Shown in pieces: positions 33,792 to 42,262 of a stretch of 50,448 nt of DNA. Position 1 is the first letter of the stretch; each line of letters opens with the position of its first letter. A program made the translations under genes and the position numbers. The DNA is from an uncultured Bacteroidales bacterium (GTDB lineage: Bacteria; Bacteroidota; Bacteroidia; Bacteroidales; Bacteroidaceae). Below the pieces are notes generated by a model. That model was not told the DNA's origin, did no database searches, and worked only from the letters and a program-made list of their open reading frames with translations. The DNA lies in the NCBI GenBank assembly GCA_902788315.1, contig CADAJS010000021.1:1-50448 (forward strand), read 5' to 3'.

Positions 33792-34192
33792 TGGAGCTGG
33801 AGGGGATTGAACCCTCGTCCAAACAGGGACGTCCTGTGCTTTCTACACGCTTATCCCGGCCTGGATTTTCGAGTGCTGGCAAGACCCGGGCCACCAACCA
33901 GCACCTTATCTCCTAAGTCTTCATCCATCGTGCGGAGCCGCGAGGGACTATCTCCGATTTTGCTGTGCCACTATGCCTGGACGTTTCGGAGCCAGAACTC
34001 CAGAGTGACATCCCGTCTGCGGCACCTGGTGCCGAGATTAAGCCAAGGATCTACTATACTTCGATCAGGCAGCGAGAGCGTAAGTGTTTTCGCCAGATAA
34101 ATGTTCAGTGACTATGGATTATAGTGAGCAATCACCGACTCACTGCGTGCTTACACAACACCTCGGCCTGCTGTCAAATCCAAGTCAGCCCC
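33792..34192 (-). ncRNA. ssrA: Transfer-messenger RNA (tmRNA)
   Basis: tmRNA rescues stalled ribosomes and tags the nascent protein for degradation together with SmpB. On the minus strand the molecule begins GGGGCTGACTTGGATTTGACAGC and ends in the T-arm and acceptor GGTTCAATCCCCTCCAGCTCCA. GGGGCU pairs with AGCUCC with one G-U. The tag reading frame is at 34094-34065: GGC GAA AAC ACT TAC GCT CTC GCT GCC TGA, giving GENTYALAA after the charged alanine. The 3' CCA is not encoded (ACT follows), so it must be added. Length of about 400 nt fits Bacteroidetes. A strong promoter lies directly upstream. Confidence 0.96.
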
Positions 34193-34216
34193 GTGTCGTA
34201 GTCGTGTTCGACGTGG

Positions 34217-34248
34217 CAAAATTATTGCTTTTTCGCGAAACGACCAAA
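34217..34248 (-). promoter_or_regulatory. Promoter of ssrA
   Basis: On the minus strand TTTG (34245-34248), a 20-base spacer and TAATTTTG (34217-34224) match the Bacteroidetes housekeeping consensus. Transcription would start about 34210, leaving a short 5' leader for RNase P to remove. Confidence 0.8.
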
Positions 34249-34431
34249 TGTTCGGTTGCCTTTTTATGCCCCTACGTGCAGGGGGCGTGTAATAAAATGT
34301 AGGGTGTGGGCAATAATTTTAAGGTTTTTTATGTTATTATACATGCAAGGCATTCTCCCCGCAGGTACGCTAAGAGTGCGGCTCCTTCCGGACGAGACAC
34401 CGGCATCAAAAACTTCGGAATATACAAAGAA
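34249..34431 (+). promoter_or_regulatory. Upstream region of the polysaccharide operon
   Basis: This 183-base stretch between the divergent ssrA promoter and the first polysaccharide gene probably holds the operon promoter and a leader. I find no perfect TAnnTTTG; TAATTTTA near 34313-34320 is the nearest. No UpxY-type antiterminator gene precedes the operon, and I see no invertible-promoter repeats. Confidence 0.35.
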
Positions 34432-35067
34432 ATGAATAATACACAGCCAACAGACATTGAGTTACGTGATGGAATGAACGCGTTTCAGCGGGCAGTGAAG
34501 AGGCTTTTCGACCTTCTGCTCTCTGCCCTCCTGCTTTTGCTACTCTCGCCCGTTTTCCTCCTTGTGAGCCTGCTTATCCGCCGGCGCAGCGAGGGCCCGG
34601 TCTTCTTCCGCCAGGAGAGAATCGGATATGGCGGGCGTCCGTTCCAGATAGTGAAGTTTCGTACCATGCCCCAAAACTATGAGAGCGACGGCATCCCACG
34701 CCTGTCGGGACGCGGAGACCTGGCCACGGAGCCGCTGGGACGTTTCCTGCGCGAGCACCATCTGGACGAGCTTCCCCAGCTGTGGAACGTGCTCGTGGGT
34801 GACATGTCGTTCGTGGGACCGCGCCCCGAGCGTCAGTATTTCATAGACCAGATCATGCAGCGCAACCCAGACTATGTATATATCTACAAGATGAGGCCAG
34901 GCCTCACCTCGATGGCTACGCTGTACAACGGCTACACCGACACGATGGAGAAGATGCTCATCCGCCTCCAGATGGACCTCGAGTACCTGAAGAAGCGCTC
35001 GCTGTGGCTCGATATCAAAATAATCTTTACCACTGCTAATTACTTACTCAATGGGAAGAAAATCTGA
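34432..35067 (+). CDS. Monotopic phosphoglycosyl transferase (initiating sugar transferase)
   Basis: This enzyme transfers a sugar 1-phosphate from a UDP-sugar to undecaprenyl phosphate at the cytoplasmic face of the inner membrane, starting repeat-unit synthesis. From the ATG at 34432 the product has 211 residues, the size of PglC-type small transferases. A single hydrophobic stretch (LLLSALLLLLLSPVFLLVSLLI) near residue 25 is followed by GPVFFRQERIGYGGRPFQIVKFRTM and the catalytic Asp-Glu pair in HHLDELPQLWNVLVGDMSFVGPRP. An in-frame ATG at 34474 is an alternative start. The end overlaps the next gene by 17 bases. The sugar cannot be told from sequence. Confidence 0.92.
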   Translation: MNNTQPTDIELRDGMNAFQRAVKRLFDLLLSALLLLLLSPVFLLVSLLIRRRSEGPVFFRQERIGYGGRPFQIVKFRTMPQNYESDGIPRLSGRGDLATEPLGRFLREHHLDELPQLWNVLVGDMSFVGPRPERQYFIDQIMQRNPDYVYIYKMRPGLTSMATLYNGYTDTMEKMLIRLQMDLEYLKKRSLWLDIKIIFTTANYLLNGKKI

Positions 35068-37606
35068 AATACGCAGGCTCTGTCTGCTGCTCGCTTTCTG
35101 CGTGGGCTCGCTTCTGGTCTATGGCCAGAAAATGACAGACAGCCAGATTGTCGATTTCGTGAAGCAGGAGCAGGCTCGCGGCACGAACCAGCAGGAAATC
35201 GTCACCAAACTGTTGCAGAAGGGTGTTACGCCCGAGCAGTTGCGCCGTCTCCGCCGCAAGTATGAGGCGGAACAGACTCAGCCCGGAGCCATCGACCTGA
35301 ACAGCGACCCGATGCAACGCAACAAACAGAACGTGTCGCGGCAGCGCACGAACAAGGAACGTGCCCAGGAACTGTTGCAGCAGCGCAACGGACGCATGTT
35401 GCGTTCGCAGAATGCAGACCGCAACCTAACACCCGAGGAGCGGCAGGCCCAGATGAACGAGGAGATAGCCTTTCTCGACATCGACTCGCTGGTCTATTAC
35501 CAGAACCTGCTGCGCGACGAGAGTGAGGTCTTCGGACGTAATATCTTCAACAACCCGACTCTGACTTTCGAACCGAGCCAGAACATGGCCACGCCGGCTA
35601 ACTATCGTCTGGGGGCAGGCGACAACGTGATCATCGACGTCTGGGGAGCCAGTCAGCAGACCATATCCAACACCATTTCGCCCGACGGAGTCATTGTCGT
35701 CGAGGGGGTGGGGCCCATCAAGCTGGCCGGTCTCTCGGTGCAGCAGGCCACGGGTGTCATCAAGAGCAAGCTGGGACAGTACTATGCCGACTGCAATTTC
35801 AGCCTTGCCGTGGCCGACGTACGCAGTATTCAGGTGCAGGTGGTAGGCGAGGTGAATGTTCCGGGAACCTACACGCTCTCGAGCCTCTCCAGTGCCTTCA
35901 ATGCCCTGTATGCCGCTGGCGGTATCAACAAGGTGGGCACCCTGCGTGATATCAAGGTATATCGTGGCGGAAAGTCCATTGCTGTCATTGACGTGTATGA
36001 CTATCTGCTTAATGGTAACATCTCGGGCGACGTGCGCCTGCAGGACAATGATGTTATCGTCGTGGGACCATACGACTGTCTGGTGAATATCCGGGGTAAG
36101 GTGAAGCGCCCCATGTTCTATGAGATGAAGACGGGCGAGAGTGTGAAGCAGGCCCTCACGTTTGCCGGTGGATTTGCAGGCGATGCATATACCAAGAATG
36201 TCCGTCTGACTCGCAAGGCAGGGTCGGAGTACAGCATACACAACGTCGATGAGTTCCAGTCGTCGGCTTTCTCGATCATGGACGGCGACTCCATCTTCGT
36301 GGACAGCGTGGTGGCCCGCTTCTCGAACATGGTGGAGGTGCGCGGTGCAGTGATGCACGAAGGACAGTACCAGCTGGGTGGTGAGATACAGACCGTGCGT
36401 GGCCTGTTGCAGGCTGCCGAGGGCCTGCGTGAGGATGCCTTCCGCACCCGTGCCGTGATGCACCGCCTGAAGGACGACCTCTCGCTGGAGATGGTGTCGG
36501 TGGACATCGATGGAATCCTGAACGGAACGGCTGCCGACGTTCCCCTGCGCAAGGGTGATGTGCTGTTTGTCCCCAGTACGCTCGAAATGAAGGGCGAGCA
36601 GACGCTGACCATCAACGGCGAAGTAGCCTTTCCCGGTACATACCAGTATGCTGAGAATACCACCATCGGCGACCTTATCCTGCAGGCAGGCGGACTGACG
36701 GATGCCGCCTCGCTGGCCAAGGTGGATGTCTTCCGCCGCATCTATGATGCCAACTCAGTAGAGAACCGTGGCGAGATGGCCGAAACGTTCAGCTTCACGC
36801 TGGACGACCGTCTCTCGGTCCAGGATACGTCCTTCACCCTGCGTCCTTATGATGTGGTTGCCGTGCGTCGCAGCCCCACCTACAGCGAGCAGATGAACGT
36901 CTCCGTCTCGGGTTGCGTGAACTTCGAGGGCAATTATTCGATGACGAGCAAAAACTATCGTCTGAGCGACCTGGTGAAGGCCGCCGGAGGCATCACCTCG
37001 CTGGGCTATGCCAAGGGTGCCCGCCTGAATCGTGTGATGACGCCTGACGAACGTCTGCAGCGTGAGAGTTCTCTCCGTGCGGCTCAGATTCAGCTCTACG
37101 AAGAGGCCATGCAGGGCGACAAAGGCTACAACCTGGCACAGGCCGACTCTCTCTTGCAGATGAAAATGGACCTGGGTAATACCTACCCTGTGGCTGTCAA
37201 TCTGGAACAGGCGCTGGAGAATCCCGGAGGGGCAGAGGATATCGTATTGCGCGAGGGCGACCGACTGGTCATCCCCCAGTTCAGCAATACGGTGAAGATC
37301 AGTGGTGAGGTGAGCTACCCCATCAGCATGAACTACAAGAAGGGCGAGTCGCTCAAGTATTACATCAAACGAGCCGGCGGATATGGCAATCGTGCAAAGA
37401 AACGAGGCGTATATGCCATTTATATGAATGGCTCGGTAGAGAAACTCTCTCATCACAGCACGAAGGCGGTGCAGCCCGGCTGTGAGATTGTGGTGCCCAC
37501 GAAGAAGCAGAACAGCAGCATGTCCACGGGTGAGGTAATGGCTCTGGCCAGTGGCGGAGCCTCGCTGGCCAGTGTGGTGGTGGCGCTGATTAGTCTAATC
37601 AAGTAA
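35051..37606 (+). CDS. SLBB-domain polysaccharide export protein
   Basis: The 851-residue product has a signal peptide ending LLVYGQ, a helical N-terminal region rich in Gln and Arg (about 30-130), a Poly_export-type domain beginning near 175 (NYRLGAGDNVIIDVWGASQQTI, GVIVVEGVGPIKLAG), and then several SLBB beta-grasp repeats (VQVVGEVNVPGTYTL, NIRGKVKRPMFYEM, EVRGAVMHEGQYQLGG, TINGEVAFPGTYQYA, SVSGCVNFEGNYSM, KISGEVSYPISMNY). It ends in a hydrophobic segment (SLASVVVALISLIK). It is the Wza-like outer-membrane channel component but lacks a lipobox cysteine and is more than twice the size of Wza. The next gene, Wzz-like, is its expected partner. Confidence 0.92.
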   Translation: MGRKSEIRRLCLLLAFCVGSLLVYGQKMTDSQIVDFVKQEQARGTNQQEIVTKLLQKGVTPEQLRRLRRKYEAEQTQPGAIDLNSDPMQRNKQNVSRQRTNKERAQELLQQRNGRMLRSQNADRNLTPEERQAQMNEEIAFLDIDSLVYYQNLLRDESEVFGRNIFNNPTLTFEPSQNMATPANYRLGAGDNVIIDVWGASQQTISNTISPDGVIVVEGVGPIKLAGLSVQQATGVIKSKLGQYYADCNFSLAVADVRSIQVQVVGEVNVPGTYTLSSLSSAFNALYAAGGINKVGTLRDIKVYRGGKSIAVIDVYDYLLNGNISGDVRLQDNDVIVVGPYDCLVNIRGKVKRPMFYEMKTGESVKQALTFAGGFAGDAYTKNVRLTRKAGSEYSIHNVDEFQSSAFSIMDGDSIFVDSVVARFSNMVEVRGAVMHEGQYQLGGEIQTVRGLLQAAEGLREDAFRTRAVMHRLKDDLSLEMVSVDIDGILNGTAADVPLRKGDVLFVPSTLEMKGEQTLTINGEVAFPGTYQYAENTTIGDLILQAGGLTDAASLAKVDVFRRIYDANSVENRGEMAETFSFTLDDRLSVQDTSFTLRPYDVVAVRRSPTYSEQMNVSVSGCVNFEGNYSMTSKNYRLSDLVKAAGGITSLGYAKGARLNRVMTPDERLQRESSLRAAQIQLYEEAMQGDKGYNLAQADSLLQMKMDLGNTYPVAVNLEQALENPGGAEDIVLREGDRLVIPQFSNTVKISGEVSYPISMNYKKGESLKYYIKRAGGYGNRAKKRGVYAIYMNGSVEKLSHHSTKAVQPGCEIVVPTKKQNSSMSTGEVMALASGGASLASVVVALISLIK

Positions 37607-37620
37607 TGGAAGGATAAAGG

Positions 37621-38685
37621 ATGAACGACAACAAGAATGCAGACTTTGCGGTCCTGGCCGAGGCAGCCCAGATCCTGAATCGTAAGAAGAAGACGTACGT
37701 AAAGATTCTGGCGGCGACATTCATACTCTCGTGTGTGATAATCCTTCCACAGCCCCGGTATTACACATGCGAGGTGAAGCTGGCACCGGAGTGGGGTTCG
37801 GATGCCTCCACAGGCGGTATCGGCTCGCTGGCTGCGACGTTTGGCTTCGACCTGAGCAGCATGCAGAGCTCGGATGCCATCTACCCGATGCTTTACCCCG
37901 AGCTGTTCGAATCACCGGAATTTCTGGTTCCTCTGTTTGATGTCAAGGTGAGTACCATCGACGGTGGTCTCCATACCACCTATTATGATTACCTAAAATC
38001 TCATCAGAAGCATAATCCCATTGCCTATCCCTATCGTAAGACCATCTCTTTCGTGAAGAAGATGCTTCAGTCGAAAAGCGTGCGAGGACACTCTGCCACG
38101 GGGGGCATTGATCCTTTCTATTTGGACAAGAAGGACTTTGGCGTGATGTGTATGATTTCAAATAAGGTGCGTTGCATGGTGGACAAGAAAAACAATGTGG
38201 TCTCCATCGTAGTGAAAGATCAGGATGCACTGATAAGTGCCACGATGGCCGACAGCATCCGCGAACATCTGCAGAACTTCATCATCGAATATCGCACCCG
38301 TAAGGCGCGACAGGACATGGCCTATTATCAAGCCTTGCGCGACAGCGCATTCTGTGAATACCGCGAGGCCACTGCGGCATACAGTGCCTATTGTGACCGA
38401 CACCAGAACGCTATCCTGCAGGCTGCCATTTCTCAGCGCGACCAATTGGAGAATGACATGGATATGAAACTCTCCAAGTATCAGACCATAAGCGGCCAGT
38501 TAGAGAACGCCAAGGCCAAGGTGCAGGAGCAGACGCCAGCCTTCACCGTTATCAAAAGCCCCACCGTCCCCATCAAACCGGCAGGACCGAAGCGTATGAT
38601 GTTCGTGGCAGCAATGCTGATTTTGGCTGTGATGGTCTCTACGATGTGGTACCTGCGACATCTCATCATTGCAGAACTTATATAG
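37621..38685 (+). CDS. Wzz-type polysaccharide chain-length determinant
   Basis: The 354-residue inner-membrane protein has a first membrane segment near residues 27-43 (VKILAATFILSCVIILP), a periplasmic region with a long helical, coiled-coil-like stretch (about 200-300), and a second membrane segment near 325-350, preceded by the Pro-rich KSPTVPIKPAGPKR motif typical of Wzz. No C-terminal tyrosine kinase domain is fused, unlike Wzc. It should set polymer length together with the polymerase gene that follows after 8 bases. Confidence 0.9.
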   Translation: MNDNKNADFAVLAEAAQILNRKKKTYVKILAATFILSCVIILPQPRYYTCEVKLAPEWGSDASTGGIGSLAATFGFDLSSMQSSDAIYPMLYPELFESPEFLVPLFDVKVSTIDGGLHTTYYDYLKSHQKHNPIAYPYRKTISFVKKMLQSKSVRGHSATGGIDPFYLDKKDFGVMCMISNKVRCMVDKKNNVVSIVVKDQDALISATMADSIREHLQNFIIEYRTRKARQDMAYYQALRDSAFCEYREATAAYSAYCDRHQNAILQAAISQRDQLENDMDMKLSKYQTISGQLENAKAKVQEQTPAFTVIKSPTVPIKPAGPKRMMFVAAMLILAVMVSTMWYLRHLIIAELI

Positions 38686-38693
38686 TACGTTAG

Positions 38694-39896
38694 ATGGATT
38701 CTACCAGTCTTGAGCCGCTTCCCATACTGGTTTTCACGAACATAGTGATGGTGGGTTTCCTGCTTCTTATAGGTAGGAAAGGCTTGAGGGAACCATATGC
38801 CCTGCGTCCTTGGCGCAGGGTTCTTATGCTTTCTCTTATGCTGCTTTTCTGCATCTTCTCCTTCTGGGGGACTGACTGGTTCCACTATGCCGAGATGTAT
38901 TTCAATATCTTATACGTGAATGGCTTCAATACCTCGTTGGAACCTGTCTATTGCTTTATTGCTACCATTTCGTCCAACTATCTGGTCTTCCGCCTTATCA
39001 TCTGGGGCACTGCCCTCTTCCTCCTCGGTCTGCTCTTCCGGCATGTCAATGCACGTACGGACTTGCTCCTCTGTATCTTCTGTAGTGTATGGCTCATCTA
39101 TTTTGGGTATGGACGTGTTGTTATGTCCTATACGCTGATGTATCTGGGAGGTGCTGTCATGACGAAGCCTGTGCGAGGCAAGGTGTTGCTCTCCTTACTC
39201 TTGGGCGGACTCCTCGTCCTCCTGTCTGCTTTCTTCCACAAATCGTCGTTCTTTGGGATAGCCTTGGTGCTGCTGGCCGTCCTGCCCCGTTTGCTGAACA
39301 AGCGTACGCTCGTCATGCTTCTGATGGCGTATCCGCTTCTGATTCTGTCTGTCCAACTGTTACTGATGCAGTTCATGGACACTGCCTTTGACTCGAGTGA
39401 TAACAGCTCGTATGCCACTGCGGGGCAGATATATTTGAACGAAGATTCTGACGACATAGGCATTGCCTATCTGCTCTTGCTTATCCTGGAGTTTACTCCC
39501 TATTACTTGGCTGCATGGATTGCATATAAGGCTAATGTGGTTCGCCCTAATGCCGAGGGGCAGAGGTCAGAACCGATGGCGGACAGCCAGGGGGTAATCC
39601 CTGAAGAACCGAGGACGGCGGAGGTGCCGGGTGATATTCGCTTCTTCTCCCGCCTTCTGGTCTATATTGTGCTCGTCTCCTCCATCTTCCTCTTCGACCT
39701 TGGTGCCAATACCCTGACGCTCTATATCCGTTTCATGATGTTCGGTTTCATTCCCGCCTGTGTAGTGTTGGCATGGGCTTGGGAACACAATTTTTACCCA
39801 CGTTTGGTGAAATATACCTTTATGGCTGGCCTGGCAGGGACGGCCTATGCGTTGCTATACTCTTTCTACGTGGCTTACTTAGGCGTAGCGGAATAA
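38694..39896 (+). CDS. EpsG/Wzy-like polysaccharide polymerase
   Basis: A 400-residue polytopic membrane protein with about ten hydrophobic segments. FWGTDWFHYAEMYFNIL near residue 60 and FHKSSFFGIALVLLA near 182 resemble the conserved parts of the EpsG family, which polymerise lipid-linked repeat units at the periplasmic face. The segment PNAEGQRSEPMADSQG near 285 is a hydrophilic loop. Its position after the Wzz-like gene supports the assignment. Sequence conservation in polymerases is low, so the family is inferred from topology, these motifs and context. Confidence 0.82.
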   Translation: MDSTSLEPLPILVFTNIVMVGFLLLIGRKGLREPYALRPWRRVLMLSLMLLFCIFSFWGTDWFHYAEMYFNILYVNGFNTSLEPVYCFIATISSNYLVFRLIIWGTALFLLGLLFRHVNARTDLLLCIFCSVWLIYFGYGRVVMSYTLMYLGGAVMTKPVRGKVLLSLLLGGLLVLLSAFFHKSSFFGIALVLLAVLPRLLNKRTLVMLLMAYPLLILSVQLLLMQFMDTAFDSSDNSSYATAGQIYLNEDSDDIGIAYLLLLILEFTPYYLAAWIAYKANVVRPNAEGQRSEPMADSQGVIPEEPRTAEVPGDIRFFSRLLVYIVLVSSIFLFDLGANTLTLYIRFMMFGFIPACVVLAWAWEHNFYPRLVKYTFMAGLAGTAYALLYSFYVAYLGVAE

Positions 39897-39921
39897 GGTT
39901 TGAGAAGAAAAGAAAGGAGGA

Positions 39922-41010
39922 ATGATGAGAATACTGCACATACATCCATCAATGTTGGCTGGCGGCGTGGAGGCCATGATATGTTCCATGGCGGCAGAAA
40001 TGGCTCGTCAGGGTCACGATGTCACCGTATGCTCCATCTATCAGCCAAAGCCAGACGATATCTTTTGGTCACGGCTACCCGGAAACGTCCATCGTGATAC
40101 GCTGGGTAAGGGGAACACGGGCTTCTCGCTTCGCGAGGTGTTTGCGGTGTATCGCTACATACGTCGTGGCCATTTTGATGTCGTTCAGCTGCACGGCTTC
40201 CTCTATTACTACTTTTTCGCCGTCGTGATGCTACCTCGGCAAAGGTTCTTCTATACGTTCCATTCCGACGCGCGGCGCGAGAACTTCAAGTGGGACGTCC
40301 GTTTCTTCCCGCTGAAGAAACTGGCTTTTCGTCTGGGTCTCGTCCGTGCCATCACCATCTCGCCGGCCAGTCAGCAGTCGTTCCGTGATCTCTATGGCTG
40401 CAGCAGTGCTCTCTGTGAGAACGGCATTCCCATGCCAGTGGTGGACGATTCGCCCAATGTGGTTGATGAGGCCCGTCTCACGCCGGCCACCCGTGTCTTC
40501 CTGCATCCTGGACGTATCACGGAGGCCAAGAATCAGCTGGTGCTTGTGCGGGTGTTCCGTCGGTTGATTGAAGAGGGCCAGGATGTGGTGCTGCTGATTG
40601 TTGGCAAGGAGGAGGACGATGCCATCCTGCAGCAACTGCGTCCCTATTTCTGCGATCGCATCTGCTACCTGGGCTTGCGCACTGATGTGCCCTCGCTCTT
40701 GGCTCGGGCCGATGCCATGTGCCTGCCCTCGGTGTGGGAGGGGCTCCCCGTCACGCTACTGGAATGCCTGGCCGTGGGTTGCATCCCCGTGTGTAGCCCT
40801 GTGGGGGGGATTGTCAATGTGGTGGAGGACGGACGCAATGGCCTGCTGTCGGCAAGCAGTGGCGAGGATGATTACTTCCAGACAATTCAGCGATTCCTTG
40901 CGATGGATTCTGAAGACATCGCAAGGATGCAGCAGCTGTGCAGACAGTCCTTCCAACCATATCACATCACGAATTCGGTAAGAAAGTATTTGCAGGTATA
41001 TAATAAATAG
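39922..41010 (+). CDS. GT4-type glycosyltransferase
   Basis: A 362-residue GT-B fold glycosyltransferase expected to act on the lipid-linked repeat unit in the cytoplasm. It starts MMRILHIHPSMLAGGVEAM, a typical first strand with glycine loop, and carries FLHPGRITEAKNQLVLV near 190 and the donor-binding LPSVWEGLPVTLLECLAVG near 270 with the conserved EX7E-like glutamates. An AAAGGAGG lies directly before the start, an unusually strong Shine-Dalgarno for this phylum; two adjacent ATGs (39922, 39925) are possible starts. Confidence 0.9.
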   Translation: MMRILHIHPSMLAGGVEAMICSMAAEMARQGHDVTVCSIYQPKPDDIFWSRLPGNVHRDTLGKGNTGFSLREVFAVYRYIRRGHFDVVQLHGFLYYYFFAVVMLPRQRFFYTFHSDARRENFKWDVRFFPLKKLAFRLGLVRAITISPASQQSFRDLYGCSSALCENGIPMPVVDDSPNVVDEARLTPATRVFLHPGRITEAKNQLVLVRVFRRLIEEGQDVVLLIVGKEEDDAILQQLRPYFCDRICYLGLRTDVPSLLARADAMCLPSVWEGLPVTLLECLAVGCIPVCSPVGGIVNVVEDGRNGLLSASSGEDDYFQTIQRFLAMDSEDIARMQQLCRQSFQPYHITNSVRKYLQVYNK

Positions 41011-41062
41011 GTGAGAGAAGCGAGAAAGAGGACTATATTCAATAATAAAAGATTGACGGAGT

Positions 41063-42262
41063 ATGAAAAAGATTATGCTTGTTTTTGGCACTCGTCCGGA
41101 GGCCATCAAGATGTGTCCTTTGGTAAAGCGCTTTCAGCAGGAAACCGAAACTTTCGAGACCATAGTGTGCGTGACGGGTCAGCATCGTGAGATGCTGGAC
41201 CAGGTGTTGCATCTGTTCGATGTTCGGCCAGACTATGACCTGAACATCATGAAAACAGGGCAAGACTTGTATGATATCACGGCTCGTGTTCTTCTGGGCA
41301 TGCGGGATGTGCTGAAGGAGGCACAGCCCGATGTCGTGCTTGTCCACGGAGATACAACCACCTCCACAGCTGCTGCTCTGGCGGCTTTCTATCAGCGGAT
41401 ACCTGTAGGGCATGTCGAGGCTGGCCTGCGTACCTACCAGATATACAGTCCGTGGCCGGAGGAAATGAACCGGCAGATAACCAGCCGTATTGCACGGTAT
41501 AACTTTGCACCGACACCCCTGAGTCGCGAGAATCTGCTACGCGAGTATGTTGACTCGGCCACTATCTCCGTGACTGGGAATACTGTCATCGATGCGTTGC
41601 ATATGGTAGTGCAGAAACTGAAGGATAATCCTGCTCTGTCCGAGGAGCAGCGAAAGGTGCTTCTCGATGCCGGATATGACGTCAGACGTCTGGAACGTAA
41701 AACGCAATCGGGCGAGGGGCCCCGTCGGCTTGTGCTTATCACGGGACATCGGCGCGAGAATTTCGGGTTGGGGTTCATGCACATCTGCCACGCTATTAAG
41801 TCCCTTACCCAGAGGTATCCCGACGTAGATTTCGTATATCCGATGCACCTGAATCCCAATGTCCGGAAACCCATCCACGAGATATTCGACGGGATTGACA
41901 TGCTACCGCCGGGCAAGGGTTGGGGCGAGGCTTTCAATATGTTCTTTATCGAACCTTTGGAATACCTGAGTTTCGTGTACCTCATGGAGAAATCCACCCT
42001 CGTGCTCACGGACAGTGGCGGCATACAGGAGGAAGCACCTGGACTGGGCAAGCCCGTACTGGTGATGCGCGACACGACAGAGCGCCCCGAAGCACTTGAG
42101 AGTGGCACAGTCCATCTCGTGGGCTGTGACGAGGAAAAGATATTTTCCGAGGTTTGCATGCTGCTGGACGACAAGACAATGTATGACAAGATGAGCCGAG
42201 CCTGGAATCCATATGGCGACGGCAAGGCTTGCGAACGAATCGTTAATATGCTGAAGCTATGA
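41063..42262 (+). CDS. wecB: UDP-N-acetylglucosamine 2-epimerase (non-hydrolysing)
   Basis: This enzyme interconverts UDP-GlcNAc and UDP-ManNAc, supplying ManNAc or a derivative for the glycan. The 399-residue product has MLVFGTRPEAIKMCPLV at the start, VCVTGQHREMLDQVL, VHGDTTTSTAAALAAFY, HVEAGLRTY, GNTVIDAL, LITGHRRENFG, and LTDSGGIQEEAPGLGKPVLVMRDTTERPE, all classical WecB signatures. No UDP-ManNAc dehydrogenase (wecC) is in the locus, so ManNAc itself may be used. Its stop overlaps the next start as ATGA. Confidence 0.96.
   Translation: MKKIMLVFGTRPEAIKMCPLVKRFQQETETFETIVCVTGQHREMLDQVLHLFDVRPDYDLNIMKTGQDLYDITARVLLGMRDVLKEAQPDVVLVHGDTTTSTAAALAAFYQRIPVGHVEAGLRTYQIYSPWPEEMNRQITSRIARYNFAPTPLSRENLLREYVDSATISVTGNTVIDALHMVVQKLKDNPALSEEQRKVLLDAGYDVRRLERKTQSGEGPRRLVLITGHRRENFGLGFMHICHAIKSLTQRYPDVDFVYPMHLNPNVRKPIHEIFDGIDMLPPGKGWGEAFNMFFIEPLEYLSFVYLMEKSTLVLTDSGGIQEEAPGLGKPVLVMRDTTERPEALESGTVHLVGCDEEKIFSEVCMLLDDKTMYDKMSRAWNPYGDGKACERIVNMLKL

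Noticed and set aside
34364..34385. GGTACGCTAAG upstream of the polysaccharide operon as a JUMPstart/ops element
   Set aside because: The ops core GGTAGCGT is not matched, and such elements belong to proteobacterial RfaH systems.
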